Under the pieces are notes generated by a model. It was not told where the DNA came from. It saw nothing but the letters and a program-made list of their open reading frames with translations, and searched no databases. Position numbers and translations under genes: made by a program. Shown here in pieces: positions 1 to 11,425 of a stretch of DNA of 45,051 nt (positions are counted from its first letter, which is position 1; every line of letters starts with the position of its first letter). Source of the DNA: Plasmopara viticola (Eukaryota; Oomycota; Peronosporomycetes; Peronosporales; Peronosporaceae); contig MBPM02000260.1 in the NCBI GenBank assembly GCA_001695595.3, positions 1 to 45,051 on the forward strand, written 5' to 3'.

Positions 1-60
1 ATCTTTCTGCAATTTAATTGCTCAAAATGCACCAAGTTTTATGTGCTATACTGTAAGCCA
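1..60 (-). promoter_or_regulatory. Edge of an inverted effector upstream block
   Basis: These bases match, in reverse complement, the region just upstream of the effector at 14.3 kb (about 11085-11165). The matching words include the run ending in CAATACTTTCCTCAC on this side. They lie immediately outside the LTR-like block, as the corresponding bases do in the other copies. This suggests that a minus-strand effector copy lies, or once lay, left of the window. That part is inference, because the gene itself is not in view. Confidence 0.4.
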
Positions 61-640
61 ATACTTTCCTCACATTATGGCGTCCGTACGTGAGTTTTGC
101 AGCCGTCATCAAACCACAGGGTCTTTATCACAACAAAGCAGTGCCAATGTGTACTGCAATTGTAACCCCATGTACCAGGCCTCGAGCGTGGAAGGCCTAG
201 TCGTCAGACTTCTTTTTTGCATTTCAAAGCTGCTGTCAAACCCTAAGATTACAATGAAAGATCAAAACCAGATATCTTGTCAATAGTGAATGAGAGATAA
301 ATGCAGCAACGGTCGCGGCAAACTGAAATCGCAAAGCTTCTATCGGGAGCGAACTATGTGGCGAGTTCCTCAGCGTGTTGAGCATTGTGCAATTGGAGCC
401 ATTATGTTCATGTTGCGAACGAAGCGAACAGTGATGGCGCCGACGCGGCGCGTCTACCGACCAATTATATAAAAGCTAGAGTGCAGTGCACCGTGGATAT
501 GTATTTATTCCCATTTCGCCACATGATTTAGGTGATACTCCTTTATTGACCGTCTAAAAACGCCTGCATCGCTACTAGTTTTTACTGTGCTATCTATCAT
601 AAGGTTTTATAAATACACGTCCATTTAAATCCCCCTCGCA
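60..640 (+). repeat. LTR-like repeat, copy 1 (gypsy 5' end, plus orientation)
   Basis: This block of about 580 bp recurs at 15826-16440 in the same orientation and, inverted, at about 11085-10640 and 40665-40240. Each copy sits just before a gag relic, which is why I read it as the LTR of the Ty3/gypsy element. A TATA-like TATATAAAAG lies at 466-475, followed by a block ending near ATAAGGTTTTATAAATACAC that is shared with copy 2. Exact TG...CA termini and a target-site duplication could not be fixed. Copies differ by roughly 20-25%, so it is old. Confidence 0.6.
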
Positions 641-1925
641 TCGCGATTTTTTCGCACGGCGACCGATCAACACTCTAAGGTGATGTAAAAGCGATAATGG
701 TGGCTATCCTAGTCGCTCATCAAGAATCCACAAAACGAAATTTTATTGAATATACCGATAAAAGACCAAAGCATATTGCACAAATTTAACCAAGGATAGT
801 AAACAGTATATTACTTAACATATTTCTGTGCGTATCTGAGGGCTTTGTGACCAGGGAGCTTACTAAGGAGCTTTAGAAGAAATGTTCCATCCGATTGGCT
901 TGAACATCTATGAGAATTCCCGTTACCGTATTTGCAAGCAATGTAGGCGCGAATTATATATGTATTTATGAGCCAAACGAGTTGACGGCCTTCGAGTGCC
1001 ATTTTCTATAAATAACAAAGGTTTTTGTGCTCATAGACGAGCGCAGAAAGTGACAATAAGGGATCGAGAAAAAGAAAGCCACCACAGACTTGATCCTTTA
1101 AATACCGTTGGAAGGCAGCTCCTCGTCGTCAATAAGAGTGGGCTCTCGTACAAAATTCAGCGTGGTGATTGTAAGTGTTTCCGAGTAAAGCAACACTCAC
1201 TTCATTATCTGCAATAAACACGGGTAAAGAAGTCGCTTGGCTTATTTAAGGGCTATGGAGGTTGCTGTCAGATTCTTTGTCCTCAGAGCCAAAGAAATAC
1301 TGGTTAGTTGTAGGGGCGGGGCAGAACAGCCTACTCGAGAAGGATCAAATTCTCATGATGTGCGCAAGGTTGGTACACACAATAGGAAATTAGCATTTAA
1401 CCATTGGACAGCTCTTTAAAAGGATACAAGCAGTATTAAACAACTGGCTGTATGCACACGTGTCATAGTGAATTGCGAACTTTTGGTTGCCAACAAAGAT
1501 GGAGGTCAGATAAGATACGTTAAGCAATTCATGTGGAGGAAGCCGCAGAAGCAAGTCCGTTTCGGGTGACGAGACGCCTGTCAACAGTCTTAAAGCTTAA
1601 AAAGATCTGGCTATAAGAGTTGAGGACTTCAATAGTACGAAGGTACTTCTCGTCTTTGACGAGAACGAGTGCGACTTGGTCCTGTGCACGCTGTAGACAA
1701 AAAAGCTCGAGCTCTAAATTGTAAATTGAAGTGTATGAAACCAGCTTCCCCGTTCCATAACAAGGCTTTACTGTGTTTTGTTCCCACCATTGTTTAAGTA
1801 TAATTTGTTTAGGAAAAAATCTAGGCCTTTAAAACCTCAACGTCAATATAGGAGAGCCTTGAGGTGCTGCTGTTCTTTCAAAGGTAGACGTGACGGCGTC
1901 TGGAAAGTTTTCTTTAGCGGGTAGC
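640..1925 (+). pseudogene. Ty3/gypsy gag-protease relic, left arm
   Basis: The region is colinear with 16780-18120 (same strand) and with 10500-8880 and 39650-38030 (inverted), where gag and protease signatures are clearer. At about 1643-1696 the plus strand reads VFDENECDLVLC, which matches the retroviral-type protease segment FDxDKYDLxLGMPW of gypsy polyproteins, here mutated and stopped. No open frame longer than about 70 codons survives. Gag packages element RNA, and the aspartic protease processes the polyprotein. Neither can be functional here. Confidence 0.6.
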
Positions 1926-2164
1926 AAGCCCCGCTAGTAGCACTGGTTTGCAATGGTGCTTATAATGTCCCTCTAATTGCAGAAAGCCTTGCTTCATCGG
2001 CGGACAACAGCATTGCACCACCAGCTGTGGGCCACTAAGTTCCCTAAGCTAAAAGAATAGGTCTCCAGGAAGGTAATAAGATATCACCAGAATCGTGTAG
2101 ATTATCACCACTAAAACGAAATGAAGGCGCGATTCGAAATCAACGTTTGGCTATCATAAAAGAC

Positions 2165-2216
2165 CTCGTCATTACCAAAACAGAACTTAACTCGTCATTA
2201 CCAAAACAGAACTTAA
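2165..2216. repeat. Tandem duplication of a 26-bp unit
   Basis: A 26-bp unit occupies 2165-2190 and is repeated exactly at 2191-2216. The inverted partner near 8615-8640 has it only once, so the duplication arose in the left arm after the arms separated. Confidence 0.85.
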
Positions 2217-3639
2217 CCTTATGAATAGATGTCAGCTCATCTTGAGCTGTGTCGCGGAAGGTGTGCCCCGGTGTGAGGCACTGTCTGGGGCTTCAGATTC
2301 ACCGAGCCTCAAACTACCCAAAGCTACTGAGCCCTTGGCCAAATAAAAACACCTAGACTAGGTATGGTTTTAGATGCAAGCCTCTCTTAAGGATTAAAAA
2401 ATCAAATTTTCGTTCGGACAAAGATGCGTTGGATTAGTCTCATTGGCAGATTTCCAATGCGGCTTAGCGTACATATCATGAAAGGTATCAAGGATCTGGT
2501 ATTCTATTCCCCTAGATGTGTGGTCCAGAAACCCAACATCAACCTATCACTAGAAAGTGGAATGAGGGTTAGATTGAGCTTAGGCAAGCCATGAAGCGTT
2601 ATGTTACCAGGCAATATTCATTTTTATAAGAACAATGTGAGATCATTTATGAAATTTCTTTTTATCGATTTTTACCCCTTGATGAGAAAAAGTATGCCGC
2701 ACGATAATTAACGTCGTACTTTTGACGAAAGAAAACACTGTTTTATCTTTACAGAGGCTTTCCCAAACGACTCGGGTGCAGATGCTGCTAGATGCAGCAG
2801 CTATTTGCTTGAAGAAAGAGCAAGTTCAGAAATTGGGTGGTTACACAAAAACTTCTAAAGATGGATAAGACGGAAATGGCTGTGCGAAAGGTATGTGGAT
2901 GTAGTGCCACACACGGCACTAAATGTACCTGCAATTGGATACTGGCGATGAAAATCCTGGTTCACACCATGTGTGGAGGATGACACGAGCATTTTAGGTG
3001 ATACGGTCAAAGCTCGAGAGATTATAGGTAAGTCTTGCCTGCTTCGAATCAGCCAGGTTATCGCGGTGATCAGTGCATTTGATCCGAGATCTACTTTTCT
3101 CGTTACCCTACATAACTCCAGAACACAGCATTAACAAAAGCTTTGGGGTATTATAAGCACAATGTACCATCAGAATCTGTCGCTTTTTAGTTTGAGTTTT
3201 TTTAGCTTAATTTTTTAGTGCATATCGATCTCAAGATCGGATGAATGATTGCTGCTATGATTGTCTCATAAAAATGTTCGGGAGGAAGAGATCGATGAAA
3301 GAATTACTTCACTTTGAAAAAACGCGACGAGCGCATATTTTTTAAAAATCGGCTTCCGCCGAATGCGAAGTTTGTGTTGCTCGATTAATTTGCCGTCGTT
3401 CGCTGGGCGGCTGCATGTGCAGTACTCTCATGTCGTTTTGGTTCGAGGAACTTTGAGATACTCATATATCTCGTCACATTAAATTCGCTGCTACACCATC
3501 TGCGTGAAAAAGCCACTCAGACGCACGAAAGCGCTGTCGAGACGCGCTTTTCATGTATCTGCATACACCGATGACTCTCCTGCCGCGTGAAGTCGATGGT
3601 AGAGACTACACAACCATTAGGGTCATGCTAAGATAAGGA

Positions 3640-4560
3640 ATGGTTGGGTTTAGAAGACATAATTTCTGCACTCGTCACCCACTATCGTTGTTCTGTACGT
3701 GGGAAAAACGGCAGTATATTTTAGCATGTAACGAGCTGGTCAGCGCAGCAGTATCTGATAATAGCCTTATCCAGAGAAGGACGCATATCCTCATAGCATG
3801 TTCGGTAGCACGATATATATACTACTACCAAAACGAATGAGGGTACCTCACGGTGGTGAGTACGCTCAGCGGCGTAGCAACATTAATTAACGCCCTGGCG
3901 AGGTTTCACTTTCTTGTGACACAGCTGCATTACATCCTTTTGCTCGAAGACGATATATTCGTCCATATTCATTGTAAAAGAATTGGTCGGCTATGTAGAC
4001 CTATTAAGACTTGACGGGGCAAGTTTTTGAGGTCATGAGGACCACCAAACTTTACATAACATCGATAACGCGTCCATGCGGCAGTTTAAGAAAAACCTCG
4101 GCTGCTTTTATAACAACCATGGGGATCAGACGAAGTGAAATTTATCTTGCCTTGGCCGGCGCGACACTTGAGGTATTGACCAGGTGTACCAAATTGCTTG
4201 TACAAGTACAGCGTCGAGTATGCCGGTCTAGCAAAAAGCCAGATCTATATTAGTAGATTATTGTAACAAAACTAGCACCAGTCTTGACTTTTCGTACTTT
4301 ACAAAGCCGTCAAGCGTCTTTTGCGACGCTTCTGAAGACTCCATCGATGGGAATCATTGCAAGCTAAAACGAAACCATGAGCAAGCTAATCTAACTCTAT
4401 GCCCTTTGTATTTTTTTAGGCCGGACATTCCTGTGAACAGCGATAAAGTTCGGTCATCTTGCCCAAAAAAATGACAAAATAGTTGTCATTCTTTGCGAAT
4501 AACTATGTCCGCAATGAATGAAAGTTTGGAAAAAGTAGTGTGCTTGGTAACACGCTTCGC
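3640..4560 (+). pseudogene. Ty3/gypsy reverse transcriptase relic, left arm
   Basis: The plus strand keeps several RT landmarks in order but in shifting frames. A TAVSTPSG-like stretch (read as TVVSTLSG, about 3850) comes first. At about 3935-3970 the catalytic box reads LEDDIFVH, where intact oomycete gypsy elements have YFDDIFVH. At about 4020-4060 there is GQVFEVMRTTKLY, corresponding to the conserved RRVFEVMRxNKLY. A copy lies inverted at 36500-35460, and a shorter one at 27170-26590. RT copies element RNA into DNA. Stops and frameshifts make this copy dead. The right palindrome arm lacks this segment. Confidence 0.7.
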
Positions 4561-4879
4561 GTTGGTCAGATGAGTTAGGCCACATCAGCAGGATTGGAAA
4601 CTCTATCGACCAACAAATTCGCTAGGATATAAAACAAATGCCAATTTATGTGATTTTAATCTGTGGCGGAAGGCGCCAAAGTCGACTTCGAAACACCGCA
4701 ATAGCCAAAATAAATGCATCGCTATCAGATTTAGGGTGGCTGTTTACATTACGCTGCGCCGTCAATTACATCTTTAGTCGTTGTACCACATATGAAGATT
4801 TGAAATGATTCACCATTTGGGGGTACATGTTGCTTTAATTAGCGGTCGTTTTATCGAGAATAGGATGTTCTATTGGTCT

Positions 4880-5250
4880 TAACAACACATCGGTGGTGTT
4901 ACATTAAACGTGGATGAATGAATTTGTGAGAAGCTATGAAATCTGCCAGAAAATTATTTTCGCGCTTTACCCGCTGAAATCATTGCAGAGCCTGACCGTA
5001 CCTGCGGACTATTGGAAGTCCATAAGACTCGACTATATCTTTGGCTTAGCAAAATTAATGGCAACACGGGCACCATGCCGCCACAGCAGGAGAGTGCAGC
5101 TGGCACCAGCATTAGTGAAGAGAAAACAGCAGAACGTTTAATGTTTAAAACCACGGTCTTCCAGACAGGCTCGTTTACCAACGCTTTTTTTGTAATTGCT
5201 GCTGAACACTTTCGACATGTGACAATCCACAGACACGTGGTCCTATAAAA
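4880..5250 (+). pseudogene. Ty3/gypsy integrase relic, left arm
   Basis: The translation contains FVRSYEICQK, the C-x2-C half of the H2C2 zinc finger. It is followed by VPADYWKSIRLDYIFGLAK, which matches the start of the integrase core (consensus P..W..I..DFVFGLP). In the neighbouring frame it continues with INGNTGT and ISEEKTAERL, which align with the NGNTGI...ITAEETARLF block. At least one frameshift separates the two parts. Near-identical inverted copy at 7570-7200; diverged copies at 26270-25560 and 35130-34880. Family identification is firm; function is lost. Confidence 0.75.
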
Positions 5251-5489
5251 TAGATCAACCTTGTGCTCAAAGGATCATTGTACAGAAAGTGTGCTGAAAT
5301 CTCACCTTTCTGGACATATAAGCTATCTGTAGTTGAGTTGTCATGGCTCACAAAATCATGAGCTTTATTTTCTTTATATAAACACCCTACTGATTTTTCA
5401 GATTAAAGAGCACGAACTTGAGGGGGAAATTTTGATCTTCCAAGTTTGTCAGCTTTCATAAGAAAGCAATAGAGTGATTTTCAAAGCTT

Positions 5490-6700
5490 TAAGCCTCTAG
5501 GGTTGTCCCGAGTTGAGCTCATCGCTAGGTCCCTGGTGACCGCTGATGAAGCCCTCGCGTTCAGTGATAAAGAAAAAAAACATGATGTTGCAGATTTTAA
5601 GTCGCAGACTGGCAGGCAGCGACGAGAGTCGACTGATTAAACCTTTGCCAAAGTTACCTCGCCACTCGTCCATCGACTTCGTTTAAGGTATCGTAAAGTA
5701 ATTGGCAAGAGTACAGCTTCAATACTAGTGTATTCAACGCTTAAATTCCTCCGGTCATCCTCGGACAATGTATGGGCCGCAAGTACAACGGGTACGACGT
5801 GAGAGATTCCTGCGAAGATATCTAGCTGGTTCCGAGCTGCGCACACCTCAAGCTGAGCGTACTTCGAGGACGCAGTCCAAATGCTAGAGGATCTAGGTAC
5901 CCATCGTAGCTTTTCGGACGATCACAGTCATATCGTTGGGCACGAAATTATACTTTCCCCTGCAGATTTATAAGTAAGCAAAATTCATTCCGGTGTGACT
6001 GCGCCTCGTGCTCGAGAATAATTGAGTATATTGATCGTGATGAGCTCCCGCTCACTTGACACAAGCAATCTATCGCAGAACAGCCATGTTGTGCTTAAGA
6101 TTCGTAGTGAGCGCAGTGGCGCCCGGACACTTCTTTCAAAACTTTTTCATTGACTCCCATGAGTTTTGGGGAGAGGCACAACCGCACCACTTCATAGGAA
6201 GATCTTGGCTTGTCAGTGAAAGTATATCTACTTCATTATCCACACCACAAGGAAGTGGTTTTGGCCTTGGCGGCAAAGGTGCGCCATAAGATGCCACTTC
6301 TGCCTCGTCTTTCTACTTTTTCGTGATAAAAATAGACTCGTGCGTGACCGAATGTTTGCGGCCCTGGCGGTTAGTTTACCCTTAACAAAAAAAATTATTA
6401 GCATGTAATATTTAAAAAATACAGTCTGATCGATCGCTGCGCGTCTTTGCGCGAGGTTTTTTAACTATCGCTGGATGTCGCTTTCTTGCAAAGTGAGCCT
6501 TAGGCATTGCCGGACGCTTAAAGGGAAAGGTTTACGATTACTCAGTCCCACATTCTATGGCCAAAACAGCGGAGCTGACAGCCGCTGTATGACCGCCCGA
6601 AGTCGCAATTCTAACAGGATAGAGCGCCTTGGCAGCACTTTAAGAAGGGCTTGGAAAAGATCAGAGATCACGTAAGGCCAGAAGTCTTGCTAATCGAAAT
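5490..6700 (-). pseudogene. Post-integrase gypsy block (palindrome spacer)
   Basis: The unpaired centre of the major palindrome is homologous, in the same orientation, to 23880-25020 and 31830-33130. Minus-strand translations agree across copies: ALDADVHSIEA-like and HEVCAAR stretches, then AAHTLSEDDRRNLSVEYTSI, RWTSGEVTLAK, and upstream an AAIDQTV motif around 6430-6480. It follows the integrase in the element's own direction, so it is probably the 3' end of pol or an element-specific extra domain. I do not recognise the domain. Frames are broken. Confidence 0.5.
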
Positions 6701-7009
6701 TTCTCACTTAACTCCTCATAGTAAGTGCTAGGTGCGTCGACAGCGTTTTGGAAAAAGTAGATGGTATAATTCGGCCCAAGTCCTTTAAAATGTAAGTGGT
6801 CCGATTAAATAATAGCTCATCTTGTTCATGGATGCTGATCTACGAGTGGTCAGTTTAGTACCAATAAATACAATACTTCAGGACAAAATGCTTTGATGAC
6901 TTTATGCATGTAAACCGGAAAGCTCCATGTGTCTATTTTGAGCGGATGAATATTGCATTTTTTGCCCCGTTCAATATGTTCAGCCAGCTATTAATAGAGT
7001 CACTTTATT

Positions 7010-8870
7010 GTTTTTATATGAAAGCTGACAAACTTGGAAGATAGAGACCCCCCCCCTCCAAAGTTCGTGCTCTTAAATCTGAAAATTCTGTAGGGTGTTT
7101 ATGTAATGAAATAAAGCTCATGACTTTGTGAGCCATGGCAACTCAACTACAAATAGCTTATATGTCCACAAATGCGAAAATATAACGCACGTTCGGTACA
7201 ATGATCCTTTTAGCACAAGGTTGATCTATTTTATCGGACCACGTGTCTGTGAATCGTCACATGTCGAAAGTGTTCAGCAGCAATTACAAAAAAGCGTTGG
7301 TAAAGGAACCTGTCTGGAAAAACGTGGTCTTAAACATTAAACGTTCTGCTGTCTTCTCTTCACTAATGCAGGTGCCAGCTGCACTCTCCTGCTGTGGCGG
7401 CATGGTGCCCGTGTTGCCATTAATTTTGCTAAGCCAAAGATATAGTCGAGTCTTATGGACTTCCAATAGTCCGCCGGTACGGTCAGGCTCTGCAATGATT
7501 TCAGCGCGTAAAGCGCGAAAATAATTTTCTGGCACATTTCATAGCTTCTCACAAACTCATCCATCCATGTGTATATGTAACACCATCGATGCGTTGTTGA
7601 GACTAAAAGAACAGCCTGTTCTCGATAAAACGACCGCTAATCAGAGCAACATGTACCCTCAAATGGTAAATCATTTTAAATCTTCAAATGTGGTACAACG
7701 ACTAAAGATGTAATTGACGGCGCAGCGTAATGTAAACAGCCTCCCTAAATCTGATAGCGATGCATTTATTTTGGCTATTGCGGTGTTAAAGTCGACTTTG
7801 GCGCCTTCCGCCCCAGATTAAAATCACATAAATTGACATTCGTTTTATATCCTAGCGAATTTGTTGGTCGATATAGTTTCCAATGCTGCTGATGTGGCCC
7901 AACTCATCTGACCTACGCAAAAGCGTGTGGCACTACATCCACATACCTTTCTAACAGCCTTTACCGTCTAATCCATCTTTGAAAGTTTTTGAGTAATCAC
8001 CCAATTTCTGAACTTGCTCTTTCTTCAAGCAAATAGCTGCTGCATCTAGCAGCATCTGCACCCGAGTCGTTTGGGAAAGCCTCTGTGAAGATAAAACAGT
8101 GTTTTCTCTTGTCAAAATACGACTTTAATTATCGTGCGGCATACTTTTTCTCATCAAGGGGTAAAAATCGATAAAAAGAAATTTCATAAATGATCTCACA
8201 TTGTTCGTATAAAATTGGATATTGCCTGGTGACATAACACTTCATGGCTTATCTAAGCTCAAACTTACCCTCATTCCACTTTTTAGTGATAGGTTAATGT
8301 TGGGTTTCTGGACCACACATCTAGAGGGATAGAATACCAGATCCTTGATACTTTTCATGGTATGTACGCTAAGCCGCATTGGAAATCTGCTAATGAGACT
8401 AATGCAACGCATCTTTGTCCGAACGAAAATTTGGATTTTAATTTTAAGAGAGGCTTGCATCTAAAACCATACCTAGTCTAGGAGTTTTTATTTGGCCAAG
8501 GGCTCAGTAGCTTTGGGTAGTTTGAGGCTCGGTAAATCTGAAGCCCCAGACAGTGCCTCACACCGGGGCACACCTTCCGCGACACAGCTCAAGATGAGCT
8601 GACATCTATTCATAAGGTTAAGTTCTGTTTTGGTAAAGACGAGGTCGTTTATGATAGCCAAACGTTGATTTCGAATCGCGCCTTCATTTCGTTTTAGTGG
8701 AGTTACTCTACACGATTTTGGTGATATCTTATTACCTCCCTGGAGACCTTGTCTTTTAGCTTAAAGAACTTAGTGGCCCACAGCTGGTGGTGCAATGCTG
8801 TTGTCCGCCGATGGAGCAAGGCTTTCTGCAATCAGGGGAATATTATAAGCATCATTGAAAGTTTAATCTA
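7010..8870 (-). repeat. Right arm of the major palindrome, high-identity inner part
   Basis: Reverse complement of 5490-1925, with the RT-bearing 1.63 kb (left 2919-4549) missing at about 7910-7925. The junction reads GCCACACGCTTTTGCG, where the left arm has CCACAC before the missing piece and ACACGC after it. That fits a deletion through short homology. The arm holds minus-strand gypsy pol sequence, including the integrase relic. A cytosine run of about ten bases occurs near 7048. Confidence 0.7.
7200..7570 (-). pseudogene. Ty3/gypsy integrase relic, right arm
   Basis: Inverted twin of the 4880-5250 copy. On the minus strand, FVRSYEMCQK and VPADYWKSIRLDYIFGLAK are read from 7564 downward. 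The overlapping frame gives INGNTGT and ISEEKTAERL. The two copies share the same frameshift between these blocks, so the decay predates the palindrome or has been homogenised between the arms. Confidence 0.75.
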
Positions 8871-8879
8871 ATAGTGGGA

Positions 8880-9200
8880 CTTGCTACCCGCCGAACAAAC
8901 GCTGAAAAACTTCGTTGCGTCACCCTTGGAAAAACATCAGCACCTTATTATCTTCCATATTGACTTTGGGCGTGTAAATGCCTAAGTCTATTTTCAAACT
9001 CGTTGTTTTACAACAGTGCGGCAAACAAATCACACTAAAGCTCTGTCGTGTGAAGTTGGGCAGATAAAACCATAGTCTTGCACCACTACTTTTTTTAGGA
9101 TTCATCCTTTTTTTCTTTGGCATGCACAGAATCAAGTCGTACTTGTCTATGCCAAACAAGATAATTCTTTCAACTATTAAAGTTTGAATTTCTCATAGCC
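8880..9200 (-). pseudogene. Ty3/gypsy protease relic, right arm
   Basis: On the minus strand the frame starting near 9159 reads FGIDKYDLILCMP. This matches the conserved FDIDKYDLxLGMPW segment that follows the protease core of oomycete gypsy elements. Further down the same frame (79 codons) the match is lost. Other copies lie at 38265-38205 and 44785-44705 on the minus strand and at about 1640 on the plus strand. Confidence 0.6.
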
Positions 9201-10500
9201 AGGTCCTTCCAGCTCCAAAATTTATAAGTGGCGCCCGATTACCCAGTCAAACCGAAACTGACCTGCTTTTGCGACTCCCTCTGCGACCATAACTTGACGT
9301 ATTTTAGCTGACCGCAATCTTTTGTTCGCGCGCAGTCATTTGCTATTGAACGAAGACTTGTAATGAAATTTTATTGGTGCGAATACAACCAGGTGTTGAA
9401 TGCTGCCTGCATCTTTGTCAAGAGCTTCCCAAACGCTTCGGGGCTAATTGTCTATGGCGTGTATCAACCTTGCTCACATTTTGAAAACTTGATTTTTCTC
9501 TAGAAGGCGACCCGACCCTACTATTGACCGGCATTTCACTGGCTCTGAGCGTGCAGCTTCGGACAGCGACCCTGCAAAGCCCTTAAATGAGCCAAACGTC
9601 TTCCCTACCCATGTTTGTCGCAGCCAAAGAAGCGGGTGCGGCTTTACTCGGAACCAACTTTGTAATTTGATGAAAGACCGATCACTTTCACAAAAAGAGG
9701 CTGCCTTCGTCGGTATTCAACGGAGCAAGTCTGTTTGTGGCCATTTTAATGTTCAAAAACAAACCTTTGATGTTGCTTTCTGCACACGAAAAAGGTGAGT
9801 GCGAGGCCGATCTTCGTTTAAGCCGTCCATGAGCTCACCGACCTCTAGTTTGTCAGATAGTGGCCCTCGAAAGCCGTTATTACTTTTGGCTTATGAATGG
9901 ACGTATCTGCTCCTTTGTAAAATCCCACTTCACGAAGCCCTCTGGCAAAGTATTCATACGGGTTAGTGCCTCGATCTCAAATCGGCCTCCGACTGCCAAC
10001 GTCACACACACGTAATCATCCGTGATTAAGATTGCTTTCAAACCAGTTTTTAACCTTTAATACGGAAAAAAGGTTCTAGCTTTCCTTTTCTTTAACATTG
10101 AGCTTCACTGGCTTAAGCCTCACGGCGGGCACTGACGCCGTTGCTACTGCTGCTAAAACAAACATTATGATCGTAGAGCTTGAAGACCTTGACGCGACCC
10201 AGATGCTTGGCGACTGATGTGATTGCAAGTTCATTCACCTCTTTGGTCTCATAGAAGCCAACAATTCTCCCGAGCAGCGCGAACTACGCATCCGATGATT
10301 GTTAGTAGGTGTTCGACTCCTTTGGATCCATTGTAAGGTTTCGGGTGACTTACCACCTACGTAGTCGTGGGATACATAACGAAGAGCAATCAGGTGTGAC
10401 CGGCTCATGCAACACCTTGCACAGATTAGACGTGTAGGAAGGTGTTTGATAAATAAATGTTCACTAGTCTTGGTCGAAAACGTGCAAACTACTACGGTTT
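9200..10500 (-). pseudogene. Ty3/gypsy gag relic, right arm
   Basis: No open frame survives, but the sequence is colinear with 39650-38300 (same strand) and with 640-1640 and 16900-18120 (inverted). Around 10345-10080 the minus strand matches the gag block that reads LPTIVECVIRAALE and LPPSSWDASRS in the 17.0-17.3 kb copy. Near 9960-9900 it reads LPEGFVKWDFTKEQ, also seen in the other copies. Gag would form the virus-like particle; this copy cannot. Confidence 0.55.
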
Positions 10501-10639
10501 AAATATAGCCTATATAATAATCAAATTCGTTTTGTGGTCTTGATTTTAGTTTTGGCGACTAGGTGCAATTTATGCAGGAACTTTATCGCTTTTACCCATT
10601 TTGTGAACACCTTATTCTTTTTAGCTTTTATGTTTTACA

Positions 10640-11085
10640 AAATTAAGCTTTTTCGTTATCGAAATAGTTGTCAGCAGTCGCACTACGTCAGCGCCATCAC
10701 TGTTCGTTTCGTTCACAACATGCATATAATGATCTCAAATGCCCAATGCTTGGCACACTGAGGAGAGCGCCACTCGGTTCGCTCCCGTGATTACCTTTGG
10801 GACTTTAGTTTGCAGCAACTGTTGCCGCATGTCTAACATTTATCTCTCAGTAAGTGAATCTTGTATTGACAAGCTATCTAATTTTAATCTATCATTGTAT
10901 CTTAAGATTTGTCAGCAGCTTTGAGGAGCAAAAGTCAAGTCGGACGACTGTGTCCTTCCACTCCCGAGTACTGGTACATGGGTTTACAAATGCAGTACAT
11001 ACTGGCACTGCTTTGTTGTGGGAAAGACCGTGTGGTTTGATGATGCCTGCAAGACAATCTTACGGACGCCATAATGTGAGGTAAG
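10640..11085 (-). repeat. LTR-like repeat, copy 3 (inverted)
   Basis: Reverse complement of copies 1 and 2. The shared core includes the GAACGAAACGAACAGTG-like word near 10700 and the distal end ACGGACGCCATAATGTGAGG at about 11060-11080. It lies immediately upstream of the effector upstream block of the 14.3 kb effector, just as copy 4 abuts that of the 41.1 kb effector. The element therefore points away from the effector. Confidence 0.55.
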
Positions 11086-11089
11086 TATT

Positions 11090-11372
11090 TGCTTACGGTA
11101 CAGCATCTAAAGCTGAATCAAATTCGTAGGATTAGCCCGCAGATAGATACCAACGCACATTGTTCAAGTTGCTCTGGATATAAATCATGTGATCGCTCAC
11201 CAGCTTGTTGTTACATCAGATAGTGCGCCCTTCATAAGAACAGAAACCGGTAAGTTGGAAACCTCATCGTCTCTCTCCTGTATCTTGTGGTGGCTAAAAT
11301 ACTTGGGCACGGAAGTCTACTATTTATCATCCCACACAAAATCGCGCTAATTAAATAAGGGGAGCCGCTAAC
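11090..11372 (+). promoter_or_regulatory. Distal effector upstream region (left of insertion)
   Basis: The block aligns with sequence upstream of the intact effectors (27230-27450 and 40690-40900) and with the inverted block at 15825-15500. Shared words include ATGCTCTGGATA-like and GGGCA...GCGCTA-TTAAAT. In the intact copies this leads directly to the ATG a few hundred bases on. Here it stops at AATTAAATAA and resumes at about 14160, so an insertion splits it. Confidence 0.6.
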
Positions 11373-11425
11373 CAGCCCCCGTCTCAATCTTCTGTTGTGT
11401 CCACCACACCACTTCAACTAAAAGC

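Larger units (their letters stand above)
1925..5490 (+). repeat. Left arm of the major palindrome, high-identity inner part
   Basis: Most of this stretch has a close reverse-complement partner at 7010-8870. Samples at 2400-2600 versus 8430-8240, and 4914-5180 versus 7564-7300, look about 93-94% identical by eye. The segment 2919-4549, which carries reverse transcriptase sequence, has no counterpart in the right arm. The arm is gypsy pol sequence in plus orientation. Identity outside 1925 falls to roughly 75-80%. Confidence 0.75.

Noticed and set aside
2919..4549. A 1.6 kb transposon inserted in the left palindrome arm
   Set aside because: The segment is also present in colinear order at 36.9-35.5 kb and encodes RT landmarks, so the right arm has a deletion instead.
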